This document shows, one piece after another, positions 1-9,962 of a stretch of 64,000 nt of DNA; position 1 is the first letter of the stretch; every line of letters begins with the position of its first letter. Source of the DNA: Gigaspora margarita (Eukaryota; Glomeromycota; Glomeromycetes; Diversisporales; Gigasporaceae). The notes beneath the pieces are model-generated. The model did not search any database. It was not told the origin of the DNA and was given only the letters and a program-made list of their open reading frames with translations. Made by a program: the position numbers and the translations under genes. Location: assembly GCA_009809945.1 (NCBI GenBank), contig WTPW01000422.1, positions 278,657 to 342,656 on the forward strand, written 5' to 3'.

Positions 1-75
1 AAATTTTAGCCCGAATTAAGCTTAATTTAGATTAAATTTTGAAATAACGCCCCTGCGTTTTATTCCAAGTTTATA
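1..75. repeat. Fragment of ACCGTAT-type MITE, cut by window edge
   Basis: The first 65 bases (GCCCGAATTAAGCTTAA, then a CCCCTGCGTTTTATT-like run) match the interior and right side of the complete short MITE at 54533-54657 (GCCCGAATTAAGCTTAA ... CCCTGCGCTTTATTACT). The left terminus lies outside the window. It is non-coding. The match is seen by eye. Confidence 0.5.
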
Positions 76-547
76 TGGTATTATAATTAAATTTCATTAA
101 TATGCAAATTGTCTTAAGTCTAATTATTTCTGAAATCCTATATATATAAATGCACGGCAATTTCAGAGAACACAGCAATCACAGCAAATACTATAATATA
201 TAACTATGACAACTATGCATACATATAAGATAGTCTGTAAATAAATAAATTTTCTGTTCCTGGTTTTAGCGCAACTGCGTTGTCAGCTAACTATTGTAAA
301 ATTCAATATGAATAAAAATCACCCGATAAGAATTGTTTAACTAATTAATAAAATCACCTGATCATGAATCGTAACGCATATTAACTCATTAATAAAATCA
401 CCTGATCACGAATTGAACACATAATATAATTTATTCCATTATAACAATCAGATTCTGACTATATTGTAAAGTTCAATACGATTAAAAATCATCCGATTAC
501 GAATTGATTAATACATTAACTAATTATGTTATTATATTATTTGTGAT

Positions 548-610
548 GCTGAGAAAGAACTCGATTCTGATCATATAAATTCTATAATCAGAGTTGAGTT
601 CTTTCTCAGC
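548..610. repeat. 63-bp perfect-stem hairpin
   Basis: GCTGAGAAAGAACTC at 548-562 pairs with GAGTTCTTTCTCAGC at 596-610. The pairing continues inward to a stem of about 24 bp around a short AT loop. It looks like a minimal foldback MITE remnant. No target duplication is recognised. Confidence 0.7.
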
Positions 611-815
611 GCCACCCATTTTGATTTATTATTTTTTTTTATATTTTATTTTTTAATACATATGATAATTTATTATAACAAAAAGATTCTGGCTATATTA
701 GTACGATTAAAAATCACCTGATTACGAATTGTTTAACTCATTAATAATAAAATCACCTGATCAAATTTGTTATCTTATTAATATAAAATCACCTGATCAC
801 AAACTGTTATCTCAT

Positions 816-957
816 GGGAATTGCTACCGATATAGCAACATGTGACTTATTGACACAGCAATGACCAGTATTACCTAAAATACATGCTAACCTAACCTTA
901 ACTCGGGCCACTGCTGTGTCGATAAGTCACGTGTATGCTGTGTCCGTAGCATTCCCC
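816..957. mobile_element. 142-bp MITE with perfect 8-bp target duplication
   Basis: The ends are inverted repeats of about 45 bp: GGGAATTGCTACCGAT on the left and GGGAATGCTACGGACA on the right read in reverse, both continuing to a shared GACACAGCA. It is flanked by TATCTCAT at 808-815 and again at 958-965. The target is one of the ATCACCTGATCA units. The loop holds CTAACCTAACCTTAACTC. The 8-bp duplication is the length typical of hAT transposases; the superfamily is inferred. Confidence 0.8.
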
Positions 958-999
958 TATCTCATTAATAAAATCACCTGATCACGAATTGTAACGCAT

Positions 1000-1275
1000 T
1001 ATTTGGACACAATATTGGTTGGCTAGAGTTAAGGTTAGAGAAATGTTAAGGTAAGTGTATTTCAGTAATGCCGGTCATTGTACAAAAGTCACCCGATTAT
1101 GAATTTTAAGGCATAATATAATTTACCGAAAACTACATGCACAACATTCAGCTTAGCTTATGGCCACAACGCTGGCCAGAGATAAAGTTAGAGTTAATGT
1201 TAGGGTAAGTATATTTTAGTAATGCTGGTCATCATAAGTGCGTGATGTTGTGTCCGTAGCAATTGCCTATAATTT
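1000..1275. repeat. Rearranged relatives of the 816-957 MITE
   Basis: The stretch ends in GTTGTGTCCGTAGCAATTGCC, which is the reverse complement of the GGGAATTGCTAC terminus at 816. It contains two parallel blocks with GAGTTAAGGTTAGAG / GTTAGAGTTAATGTTAG followed by AGTAATGC(C/T)GGTCAT. It appears to be a longer, partly duplicated member of the same family, with an ATCACC unit between the blocks. Confidence 0.5.
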
Positions 1276-1440
1276 ATCCAAATTTACAAAAGTCACCCGA
1301 TCATGAATTGTAAGACAATATAATTTGTCCAAAAAAAAAGAAAATCACCCGACCCTGATCAAAAATTGTTTTTTTGCACATGATATAAATTATCCAATTA
1401 AATCATGAATAAACCACCAATCATTGTACAGATTGAAGGA

Positions 1441-1900
1441 CAGATTTCTTTATAGTATATTCTAGTAACTAATAACTAATAATATAATATAAAATTCAAT
1501 TATTAAGATTAAAAAAGATTTGACTAAAGTATATTTGATTTATTTTTATTATTTAAAACTATGGCATATTAAATCCCGGAAGCTTAATTTTAAATAGCAA
1601 TAATTACATAAAATATTAATTATAAAATTTTTAATATGTTATATCAATATGCAATAATGAAATTACTAATACTTTCTGTACATGTCATACTGTACTTTTT
1701 GAACTGTACTTTTTGTACTTTTCACACTATACTTTATACACTGTACTTCTAGTACTATTTTACTTAATATTGTGACTATCTATTTTTAGTAGCATTAGTG
1801 AATTTGTACAATGTATACCGTATCAATATAAAAATTATAAATACAATATCTTTTGTCTTTATATTAAGGCAGCTTTTTAGCTCTAAGAGAGAAGAGCTCA
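1441..1900. other. AT-rich spacer, no gene seen
   Basis: There is no open frame of note, RNA gene or clear TIR. A short local repeat of CTGTACTTTTTGTACTTT and variants occurs at 1680-1750. Confidence 0.5.
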
Positions 1901-2240
1901 GTAATAACTTTTGAAATTAGAGTAGAAAATCTAGTAATTGCTTCGATAGATACTTGTACCAATAAAGATGCTATTATAAACAGATAACTCTCTCCTGATA
2001 GTGAAATTTACATAAAGTATAATCCTATAATCCCAAATAATAATCTTATAACATAATTTAGAGCTCTAATCTTACATTCCAATTACTCAGACCAAGTCCC
2101 TCCATGCCTCAATTGTAGCCTGCAACTATTAGTATTTAGGTTAGACAAATTTAGTAGTAGTTTGTTAATGGATTATAGTTAATAGCGTCCCAATGCCATA
2201 ATTCTGAGTTAGATATTAGAATAGATCTTTTCAATATACA
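1900..2240. repeat. Dispersed repeat shared with 8240-8490
   Basis: The block with GATAACTCTCTCCTGATA, then TTAGAGCTCTAATC and ATTACTCAGACC, is matched at 8240-8490 by GATAACCCTCCCGATAC, TTAGAGCCTCGTTACAT and GTTACTCAGACCTATTG in the same order and orientation. This copy is more AT-rich and more decayed. It is an old dispersed repeat of unknown class. Confidence 0.5.
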
Positions 2241-3308
2241 TACTAATAAGTATGTACCTGCAATTAATTATATGCTAACCTACACTTTGATTTGTATTAT
2301 TAGCAAGATTGGCATTAGACTTTTTTGTAAGTGTTATTCAAGTTGTATAGATTTCCAGGTGTGGATATTAATTCTAAGTATTAATTAGTTCTTAGTTTGA
2401 TAGATCCATATTCAGAAGGTAAATAGTCTCATTGAAGGATAGTATATTGCATAAAGCTGCTAATTGATCTGATTAAAGCTGCTATTTCTGTAATCTGCTT
2501 GAGGACCAGGCCAGTCTGATATTTAAATAATGAACCAAATAACTACTGGTCTTAATATAGTTATTTTTAAATTAGGCTATACAAAATTAATTTTATGTAT
2601 TTCATAACTTGGCCAGGTCTAAAATTCAAGAATCTAAATTTTAATTTTTTAAAAATTAGCTAGTAGAAATATACAGCAATTAATGCTGTAAATCCATTAT
2701 GAGAAAATTTAAAAATTTATGCCAATTTCTATTTTAATGCTATAAATCTAATTCAGAATTAATAGTCAATTAACATCAATTGTGCATTTAATATTTTATT
2801 ATAATATTAGTATAAAAATATATGTAAACCTCTGTAAGTTTTTATACAAGGGTAAATTTATGAAAACTTACGATTAGTTTAGAGTATTATATAGAGTAAT
2901 AATTATGAAAGTTCACGCTATGATAACATTAGAGTATTACAAAAGTGTAATAATTACAAACATTTACAATATTGTAAATTCGAAATATAGTAAAAATATT
3001 ATAAACAACAAATATTGAAAACTTGTGAAAACTTGTGAAAACTTGCACAAATCAATAAGATATTATGATCAATTAATAATAATATTTATATAAATATGCT
3101 TTTTGCAAATTTTTTAAAGCTTTACAGGTTTTTGCAAGGTTTCACAATTTATTATATTTATTAAAAATTATATATATATTTTTTATTTATTGTTATTATA
3201 CGTTATATTTTAAATTTTAATCAATATTACATATTTTTATTATATATTATTATATATTTTTTACAAAAAAAAATAAAAAAATGATAAAAAAATCGAAGTT
3301 TGCTATTA
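2241..3308. other. AT-rich intergenic stretch, weak repeats only
   Basis: No gene is supported. At 2820-3150 there are short near-direct repeats around GAAAACTTGTGAAAACTTG and AAACTTACGATTAG, with local self-complementarity (TGTAAACCTCTGTAAG against CTTTACAGGTTTTTGC). Poly-A/T tracts precede 3290. Confidence 0.5.
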
Positions 3309-3645
3309 TTACTGCTGGTGATCATTACTAGTAATCAATTTACTAATTAAAATTCAGGATCAGGTATAACATATAGATCAATTTTTGTATAACAAAAACA
3401 AAGAATTTTTTAAAAAATTGCTAAAATTGCTTCTAACCTAAAATTTTGTCTATGAAACTACTTTTTTTTATACAAAAAAGAAATTTCTTGCTAAATTTTA
3501 CTATATATAAAGTCCTATCCTAGTCTTTAATCTTTACCCTTACCCTAACATTAAAGAGATTTAATTTTTATTTAATACAAATTGTTTGTTTTGTTTATTT
3601 TGTTTTATGCATTGTAGATTACTAGTAATGATCACTACTAGTGAT
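3309..3645. mobile_element. Foldback MITE, GATCATTACTAGTAATC ends
   Basis: The left end, CTGGTGATCATTACTAGT, is inversely repeated at the right end (GATTACTAGTAATGATC, ACTACTAGTGAT). The interior carries CTTCTAACCTAAAATTTTG and TGAAACTACTT, which recur at 15601-15650 inside another element with different ends. The centre has ACCCTTACCCTAACATT. There is no ORF, so it is non-autonomous. Confidence 0.65.
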
Positions 3646-3779
3646 ATATAATAATTTTCAAAAAAAATAAAAACAAAATAACAACAAAACCAAAAAAAAA
3701 TAGTAATATTTTAAACACTTTCCCACTTTGTCATATCTAATTATATAAAAACACTAGCCCAACACACTTTAACTATCAT

Positions 3780-4690
3780 ATTTACTTATATTCACTACTT
3801 TTTGCAATGTGCTAGAGAAGTTAGAGTTGGTGTTCTTGTAAAGTGCTAGAAAAGTCAGGTTGTTTTTTTGCAAAGTTTTGAAGAAAGTTGGAAATAAATA
3901 AAATAAAATAAAATTTAAAAAATAAGTAAAAAAAAATAAACAAAAAACAAATCTATAAGCAAACTAAATAAAATAAATAAACAAAGCCCTAATCTCTATT
4001 TCTCTGAAGTAAAAGTTCATATTCTTGCAATTCAGAAATCATCTAAGGTTTTCACAAACTGCTGAAATAAATAAAAAAAATAAAAATTAAAGAAATAAGT
4101 AAAAAGAAAACAAACAAAAAAAATGGAATGTAAACAAACTAAATAAAAAAAATAAAACCCCAAATCTCTATTTATCTGAAGAAGAATTTGTACAAAAATT
4201 GCTAAAATCAAATTGTATATATTCTTGCAAAGTGCTAGAAAAGTCTGGGTTTGCTTGCAAAATATCAAAAAAGCCTAGGCTATTTTTCTTACAAAGTGTT
4301 AGAATAAAATAAATTAATAAAAAAAAAATAAAAAAAAACAAAAACAAAAACAAAACAAAAAAATATCAAATGAAAAAATAAATAAAGCACTAACTAAATC
4401 TTTATTTTTCTAAAAAAGTGTTCTTCACAAAATTTAGAAATTGCTTAGTGAAATCAGTTGTGTGTTCTTGCAAAGTGTCAGAAGGCTTAGTTGGTTTGCA
4501 CAAAGTATTGAAAGTCATTGGATTCTTGCAAAGTATCAAAAAGTTAGAGTTGGTGTTTTTTTTGTAGAAATAAAATAAAAAAAATTAAAGAATAATAAAA
4601 AATGAAAAAAAATGAAAAAATAAAAACAAAAAAACAATGTAAAATTAGTAGAAGATCTAAATTATAAACAAAAAAATAATAAACAAAAAT
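3780..4690 (+). repeat. A-rich degenerate tandem repeat with TTGCAAAGTGCTAGAAAAG
   Basis: Units of roughly 240-400 bp combine a motif TTCTTGCAAAGTGCTAGAAA (near 3805, 3833, 4226, 4462 and 4524) with long purine-skewed tracts of A, AAATAAAT and AACAAA. Open frames on either strand here are low-complexity artefacts. The strand asymmetry (plus strand very T-poor in the tracts) is striking. Confidence 0.6.
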
Positions 4691-5117
4691 CGAATTTGAT
4701 CTTGTACTATGATCATTGAACTTTCAAACCATTTTAAAAATATTAGTCAAATGCACCTTTGGTATAATATAGACTACAGATCTATTGGTTTTCCAATCCT
4801 AAAATATTTTAAAAGAATTCGAAATATTTTAAAAATATTAGATCTAAAATATTTTGAAATATATTTTACTTATTTTGTAATGCACAAGATCTTTCAAAAT
4901 ATTTTGTACATATAAATTTGTATAACCCAGTAAGTAATAAATACAAAAATTAGCAAAATGCAAAAATTAGAAAAAATTAGTGTAAACCTTTTTCTATATT
5001 TTATACTATATATTTTTGTGGTATATGGTAGATTATGCATCAAATGGGCTTAATAAATTTTTTATTTTTTTATTATTTTTTTTTATAATATAGATATTAT
5101 GATACACTATTACATGG
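4691..5117. other. AT-rich spacer with AAATATTTT runs
   Basis: An open frame at 4709-4915 is made from AAATATTTTAAAA-type simple sequence, so it is not called as a gene. No RNA or TIR is seen. Confidence 0.5.
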
Positions 5118-5407
5118 GTAGCAATTATTTTGCTAACAATCACTTTACTAATATAACATTTCACTAACAATTATTTACCAACAAGTCTATTTTACTGATA
5201 GTTTATTTCAATAAAGCTCATTTCACCAAAAAAGTAATTATTGTCGTTAGGGTCAGGGTAGATTCAAAATAAAATTTAGTTAAAGTTAGTGTGCTTTTTA
5301 AAAAAAATCTTGTCAGTAAAATGAGCTTTGGTAAAACAAACTGTTGATAAATGAACTTGTTGATGAATATTTTCAGTAAAATGTTATATTGGTAAAGTAA
5401 TTGTTGG
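5118..5407. mobile_element. MITE with ~100-bp TIRs built of ~20-bp subrepeats
   Basis: The left arm (TTTTGCTAACAATCACTTTA, AACATTTCACTAACAATTA, CAAGTCTATTTTACTGATAG) is mirrored by the right arm ending GTAATTGTTGGCAAAATAA. Each arm is a run of variant units of the type TTTTACTGACAGTTCATT. The loop has GTTAGGGTCAGGGTAG. A relative is at 33820-34080. Confidence 0.7.
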
Positions 5408-5453
5408 CAAAATAATATGGACCTCTACCACACTGCCAATATATAATAATCTA

Positions 5454-5540
5454 CTAATCAGAATCATATAATGTTAATATCAATTGATTCATCTTAGTGA
5501 GATGAATCAATTGGTAACAAAATTGTCAAATTCTGATTAG
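5454..5540. repeat. 87-bp palindromic hairpin element (family P)
   Basis: CTAATCAGAAT at 5454 is mirrored by ATTCTGATTAG ending at 5540. The centre is TTGATTCATCTTAGTGAGAT followed by GAATCAA, itself a palindrome. The same design recurs at 5981-6066, 10691-10779, and twice inside 29510-29785. Confidence 0.7.
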
Positions 5541-5584
5541 TGTATCAAAAGATATTACAATTATAGTAATATTTAAATTAGATA

Positions 5585-5925
5585 AAATTAACATAAAATC
5601 ATAAATAACTTCTAATAGACCAGTCTGTTTTTTATAATTTTCCTATCAAATGACCACCTTGATAAGGCAATTCCAACAAGCCCAAAATCACTAAAATCTG
5701 ATTATGGGATCACAGGATTGTTAAAGTTTTATTATTATTTTAATGAAAATAATCAAATTTTTATCAAAAACAATACAAAAACTTAGTGATCCCTTTATCT
5801 TGTAATTGGATTTAGCAATTCTAGGCTTTTTGAAAATACCTCTTCAAGGCAGTCATTTAGATAGTAAAATTATAAAAATTGAACTAGTCATCAGAAGTTA
5901 TTTATGATTTTATATTAATTCTAAA
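5585..5925. mobile_element. MITE with ~75-bp TIRs (CATAAATAACTTCT)
   Basis: The left arm CATAAATAACTTCTAATAGA ... TATCAAATGACCACCTTG is inversely repeated by AAGGCAGTCATTTAGATAG ... CAGAAGTTATTTATG. Pairing extends outward to ATTAACATAAAAT / ATTTTATATTAAT. The centre is AT-rich and non-coding. Confidence 0.7.
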
Positions 5926-5980
5926 TTTTGACTTGCATAGCTTATTTTGGCTAAATTATGATATATCAAGAAGTATCAAC

Positions 5981-6066
5981 CAAACTTATATGATTTTAGT
6001 ACCATTCGATTTGTCTCAATGAGATGAATCAAAAGATAACAAATTTGTTTAATTCTGATTAATAGA
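5981..6066. repeat. Family P hairpin, diverged copy
   Basis: The core CATTCGATTTGTCTCAATGA then GATGAATCAAAAGATAAC ends in AATTCTGATTAAT, the same layout as 5454-5540, with an imperfect left arm. Confidence 0.55.
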
Positions 6067-6119
6067 TCTCAATAGATCATAAAAAATAGTATATATGCTA
6101 TAATTTGTTATAATTTATT

Positions 6120-6560
6120 TTTTACCAGTATGATCACATGAAATGTGGAGGGATGGTTCCGTTCAACTTTTTGGTGGCCTATATTTTTTCCTGATTTAGA
6201 AGGTGCTATGTTCATCAGAAATTTTTTCCTATTTTAGTAGGTATTGTGAAAATATAATACATTACGTATAATTGCTTCATTGTGCATATGTGTGAAGAAA
6301 TTGGAATCGTGGGAAAATTACATACGTCCTGTACATGTTGTGCACATGATATATACCAGAACGATCATGCTTCTTGTATAACATGAAATGCAGAGGGGTT
6401 TCCGGTCTACTTTTTTGATCTTCGCTATGCTGATTTTTTGAAGAATCCTTTTGTTTTTAGGGTGGGGTAATGGTTTTCATTTTTCCAATTAAGAAAGGGT
6501 TATAGTGATTCTGACGGCACAGGATAACATGTGCATGAGTAATGTATATTGAACGATGGT
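6120..6560 (+). repeat. Two copies of a CCAGTATGATCACATGAAATG repeat
   Basis: Near 6124 and again near 6355, CCAG(T/A)ATGATCA is followed by CATGAAATG(T/C)(G/A)GAGGG, a CAACTTTTTGGT-like run and a T-rich tract. A third copy is at 33345-33490 with GTCCACTATGCTGATTTT. CATGATCATACTGGTCCTG at 10604 and 35601 is the reverse complement of the start motif, so these may be opposite termini of larger elements. The open frame at 6500-6706 (minus) is not convincing. Confidence 0.5.
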
Positions 6561-6620
6561 GTGGGAATATATTCGTAATTGTGTATATATGTTGTGATCA
6601 GGTGGATACTGATCTTATAA

Positions 6621-7040
6621 GTACTTGTCAAAAATCGATTACTATCAGTTATCGACACCGATAAAATATTTTTGGCACTTTGCCGTTTTTGACTTGCTGT
6701 ATCCAAAAACCACTATGAGAATATTTAAAATATGAACAATTATGACGATCTATTATTTGCATGTTAATGTTGTAATAGATTCGTCATAATTTGTAATTGA
6801 TCTATCTATCACTATGAATTAATATCTTATTACGCACTTCATGTACTTGTCAAAAATCGATTGCTATCAGTTGTCGATACCGATAAAATATTTTTGGCAC
6901 TTTGCCGTTTTTTGATTTGCTGTATCCAAAAACTGTAATTAGACCATGAGAATATTTAAAATATGAACAATTATGATGATCTAATGCCGTAAAGGTTCGT
7001 CATAATTTGTAATTGATCTATCACTATGAATTAATATATT
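6621..7040 (+). repeat. ~215-bp direct tandem duplication
   Basis: Two adjacent copies (about 6621-6840 and 6841-7040) begin GTACTTGTCAAAAATCGATT and share GATAAAATATTTTTGGCA, CTTTGCCGTTTTT, CTGTATCCAAAAAC and TCGTCATAATTTGTAATTGA. They are roughly 90% alike by eye, so fairly recent. Non-coding. The bases following (ACGCGCACTTTGTATTT) recur inverted at 51195-51215. Confidence 0.75.
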
Positions 7041-7199
7041 TTTTTTTTAAAAAAAAAAATGACTTTCATTTGTTACGCGCACTTTGTATTTTCGAGATTT
7101 AAAAGATAGACTTCCATTCGTTATGCGCACTTTGTATCTTTGAAATTAGATTGAGATACGGACAACGTTAATATATACTGTGTATTGCCAGAATGGTGA

Positions 7200-7460
7200 G
7201 GTTTATAGCAGTATAAATCATGATAGAAGATAATAATTTCAACGCGAACTAACTTAGCCCCAACCACATATTGTGATTATTAGAATAACGAGCAAGTATT
7301 GTATGAATTTTTTTGCGGTAATTCTTGATAGAAGCCACAATAATTTCGTTGCAAACTCAATCTTTAACGTATTATATGTCAAGTAAGTTTATAACAGAAT
7401 TTTTATTGTAATTCACAATAGAAATTGTGGTAATTATAATATACTAATTTGCCTTTTCAT
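7200..7460 (+). repeat. Satellite D relic (2-3 monomers)
   Basis: Degenerate monomers with AACTAACTTAGCCCCAACC, TTCTTGATAGAAGCCACAA, AAGTTTATAACAGAATTTT and CACAATAGAAATTGTGG correspond to the satellite D monomer seen clearly at 12480-13960. Confidence 0.5.
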
Positions 7461-8566
7461 TTTTTCTGATATAAACTACAAAGGCTTAACCATAATTACA
7501 TGCATGTTGTGAGAGTGGTGAGTATTGGGTATATGTTAAAAAACAACTAACAACACCACTATCTAATCAAACTAATGTCTTTTAATAGTGCAAGGCTCTT
7601 GAACCTTGAATTGGTACGCAAAAAGGGATGTGGTTGATTTGGTCCAGGTCTGAAGTTCTTTTTGGGTCTTGCTGATGTCCAATTGGAAATGGAAAAAATT
7701 GAGCAATTGGACATAGTGACTTGCCATCCCTGAAGATAAGTATCTCTGAGATTTCTTGTGAATAGTTCTTCTGTTTGTTCAAAACTCACTATATTTAATA
7801 ATTCTTTATTCTAGTTGCAAGGGTTGAAAGGCTCTAATGCAATCTTTAATATTATTATCCATCATCACGTGATCAAGGACTCTAACACAATGGAATGGAT
7901 TAAATTGTTCGATAAATCAGGTAATCAAGGTTAATCGATTTGTTTTTGTATAAAAAGGTTATTAATTCGATCTTTCTTTCTATAATTGGGTTATACTGAA
8001 CAGAGTTCAAAATGCAGGTACGAAGTCACAACTAATGACACAACTTTACTTAGAATAACGAATATTCTAAGAGTGCAAGGTAAATATAATATGATTTATT
8101 ACAGCAATTTTTGGTTAAAGAGAAACCTTCTTAGAGCTAACACTTCTACTTTTTTTTCAAAGATTAGAGTTCAACTTGAGAATTATGCTTTATTGAAGCA
8201 AAAAGGGGATCTTGTATACTTCTCTACACTAGCAAGTGTTAGCTCTAGTAATTATCCTGAAAGATTCTTAACTGGTGTTTATATTATGAACTGATAACCC
8301 TCCCGATACAAGAAATTCGTAATATAAGTCCAGATCTCGTAACCTAATATTAGAGCCTCGTTACATAGCCTAGAGTTCTATTTCGGCCCTAGTTACTCAG
8401 ACCTATTGACGCCTTAATCAAGCCTTACGTTAGTGTTGATTTTAGAGTGGATAGTGGTAACATTAGACGTAAGGTTCATTTTTACCCCTTACAACGAACG
8501 TACATAGTTTTTGAACAAATTTGTAGATCACTACAATCAATCACTATAATCACTACTATAACTATT
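7461..8566. other. Gene-poor stretch with a decayed coding-like segment and a dispersed repeat
   Basis: At 7559-7790 base composition is less AT-rich and minus-strand frames stay open (66 and 76 aa), but neither is recognisable and they overlap each other. A plus frame at 7986-8294 opens only from TTG, with its first ATG near 8090; it reads as a remnant, not a gene. Bases 8240-8490 are the better-kept copy of the repeat at 1900-2240. Confidence 0.4.
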
Positions 8567-9441
8567 AAGGCCGTTTGAAGTTAATTTCTCGGTTAATACA
8601 CCACCCTCTCCCATAGCTGAAGCCCCCCAAACAACTAATCAAAACGCCAGATGACTCTGATTTAAATCAACCAATGAAATTGCCCGCATTTGTTCATTTT
8701 TATTCCTGAAAGAAAAATGGTATGGGTTGGTGTCAGGAATGCTCGAAATGGCATGGATCATGTCTACATACAAGAAAATTTCACAGAATGACACGGTAAA
8801 AATGGCACAGACATTACGGTAAAGGTGGCACGTAATATCACGCCATATGAAATGGTGCATTCAAATGGCACATATGTGTATGTTGTATACGTGTTGGCTC
8901 GCGATATGTGTTGGTTCGTTTTGTGGAGAGTGAAGGATCAGTAAGTGATTTTTTTTTAAAAAAAGAGATCTTCACTGAAGAAGCTTCCTGTGTATTTTAA
9001 CAAAAAAAAATTCCTTCAAAATTTTACTTCATACGCAGTTAGCTTGTTCATCTTATATTGATTGCTTATGTAAATTTGTGGTTTAATAGTTAATCCACAT
9101 CGTTATCGCAGTGGCACATGAATTTACGTTCACCATGCCTGATCCCGTGCCGATTCAACTAGTAAACTGCTGCAAAACCCAGGCCATTTACAGTCCATTT
9201 GACAAGGGCATATGGTCTCACACGGTCCACAGAATCACAACCAATCCGTATCATACTCGTACAAATCCGGATCATGTCCCATGCCAAAAAACCCATGCCT
9301 ATTCGATGAAACCCATACCGATCCGGTCCAATTTTCTTATATGGTATATGTTCATTTCATATATTCGTTTCATTTTACCCCCTATCCCCCCAAGAGTCCT
9401 GAAAAAGTGATGTTAACCGAAGAATCAACTTCAAACGTCCT
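8567..9441. mobile_element. TIR element (AAGTTAATTTCTCGGTTAA ends) split by another element
   Basis: The left half (8567-8703) has CGGTTAATACACCACCCTC, ACAACTAATCAAAACGCCAG and CCAATGAAATTGCCCGC. The right half (about 9345-9441) has TCGTTTCATTTTACCCCC, AAGTGATGTTAACCGAAG and CAACTTCAAACGTCC. Read in reverse, the uninterrupted relative at 63593-63838 shows these halves are contiguous. About 640 bp of the 8703-9345 element lies between them. Non-autonomous. Confidence 0.7.
8703..9345. mobile_element. GTAAGAAAA..GGCACGG family element, nested copy
   Basis: The ends are degraded versions of CCTGTAAGAAAAAGTGGCA (here TGAAAGAAAAATGGTATGG and CCAATTTTCTTATATGG). The interior shares ATGCTCGAAATGGCATGG, AATAGTTAATCCACATCG, TTATCGCAGTGGCACATGAA and AACTAGTAAACTGCTGCAA with 34884-35475. 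Overlapping frames at 9111-9466 belong to this repeat. A diverged GTTCATTTTTATT / GTTCATTTCATAT pair may be its target duplication. Confidence 0.65.
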
Positions 9442-9689
9442 AAGGTGGGAGAGCATATACGTTTGACTGATTTAACTCTATTAGTTACTAAGAGATAAAT
9501 TTCTGATTTACTCGAATTAAAGTCTCTTTAGCACTATACTAACTTATTTTCTTATTTTCTTTAGTAAAATCGAATGGAACTTCTCTACTTGTTGTCCCTC
9601 TTTATTGAAATCAAATTTATTCGTTTAATATACATTTGAATTTATATATGACATGTTAACTTGTTGTTTAGCATATTAACGTGTTGTTT

Positions 9690-9845
9690 AACATGCCGTG
9701 TGCAGTCTCCCTCCAGAAAAATGAACATCAATTAAAATGCTGAATGACTATCGCCAATTACCTGATTTACATCAGCTAATGAAATTGCCCGCCTTTGTTC
9801 ATTTTTACTCATATATTTGTTCCATTTTTTACAATAATTTCAAAA
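9690..9845 (+). repeat. Partial second copy of the 8567-type element
   Basis: GACTATCGCCAATTACCTG, ATGAAATTGCCCGCCTTTG and TTCATTTTTACTC match the middle of the element at 63593-63838 read in reverse. Both termini are missing. Confidence 0.55.
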
Positions 9846-9962
9846 AATATTTTGTTTATCAGTTATTATCTTTGGGAATAACTGGTAAGTTTTGTAACTA
9901 ATTTCTTAAAATATAATTGTTCCAACACAAGCTAACTCCAACTTAATAATACTGTGGTGATT

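Larger units (their letters stand above)
300..1440 (+). repeat. Interspersed ATCACCTGATCA(C)GAATTG units
   Basis: A 20-25 bp unit (AATCACCTGATCACGAATTG and variants such as AGTCACCCGATCATGAATT) recurs about eleven times, near 315, 350, 393, 484, 709, 748, 786, 968, 1084, 1286 and 1339. Linkers contain TTAACTCATTAATA. The spacing is irregular, so it is a degenerate tandem field broken by inserted elements rather than a tight satellite. A last partial match lies at 62385-62420, next to the hAT-like element. No coding capacity is seen. Confidence 0.7.

Noticed and set aside
300-1440. Possible CRISPR-like array of ATCACCTGATCA repeats
   Set aside because: Spacing is irregular, repeats are degenerate, no cas-like genes, and the sequence is eukaryotic.
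4032-4353. Phe/Leu-rich membrane-like frames on the minus strand
   Set aside because: Translation of A-rich tandem repeats; low complexity only.
7986-8294. 102-codon frame
   Set aside because: It has no ATG until about codon 35, no recognisable motif, and overlaps the edge of a dispersed repeat.
9111-9466. Two overlapping frames of 84 and 99 codons
   Set aside because: Inside a nested TIR element; overlapping frames in a repeat with no conserved codon pattern.
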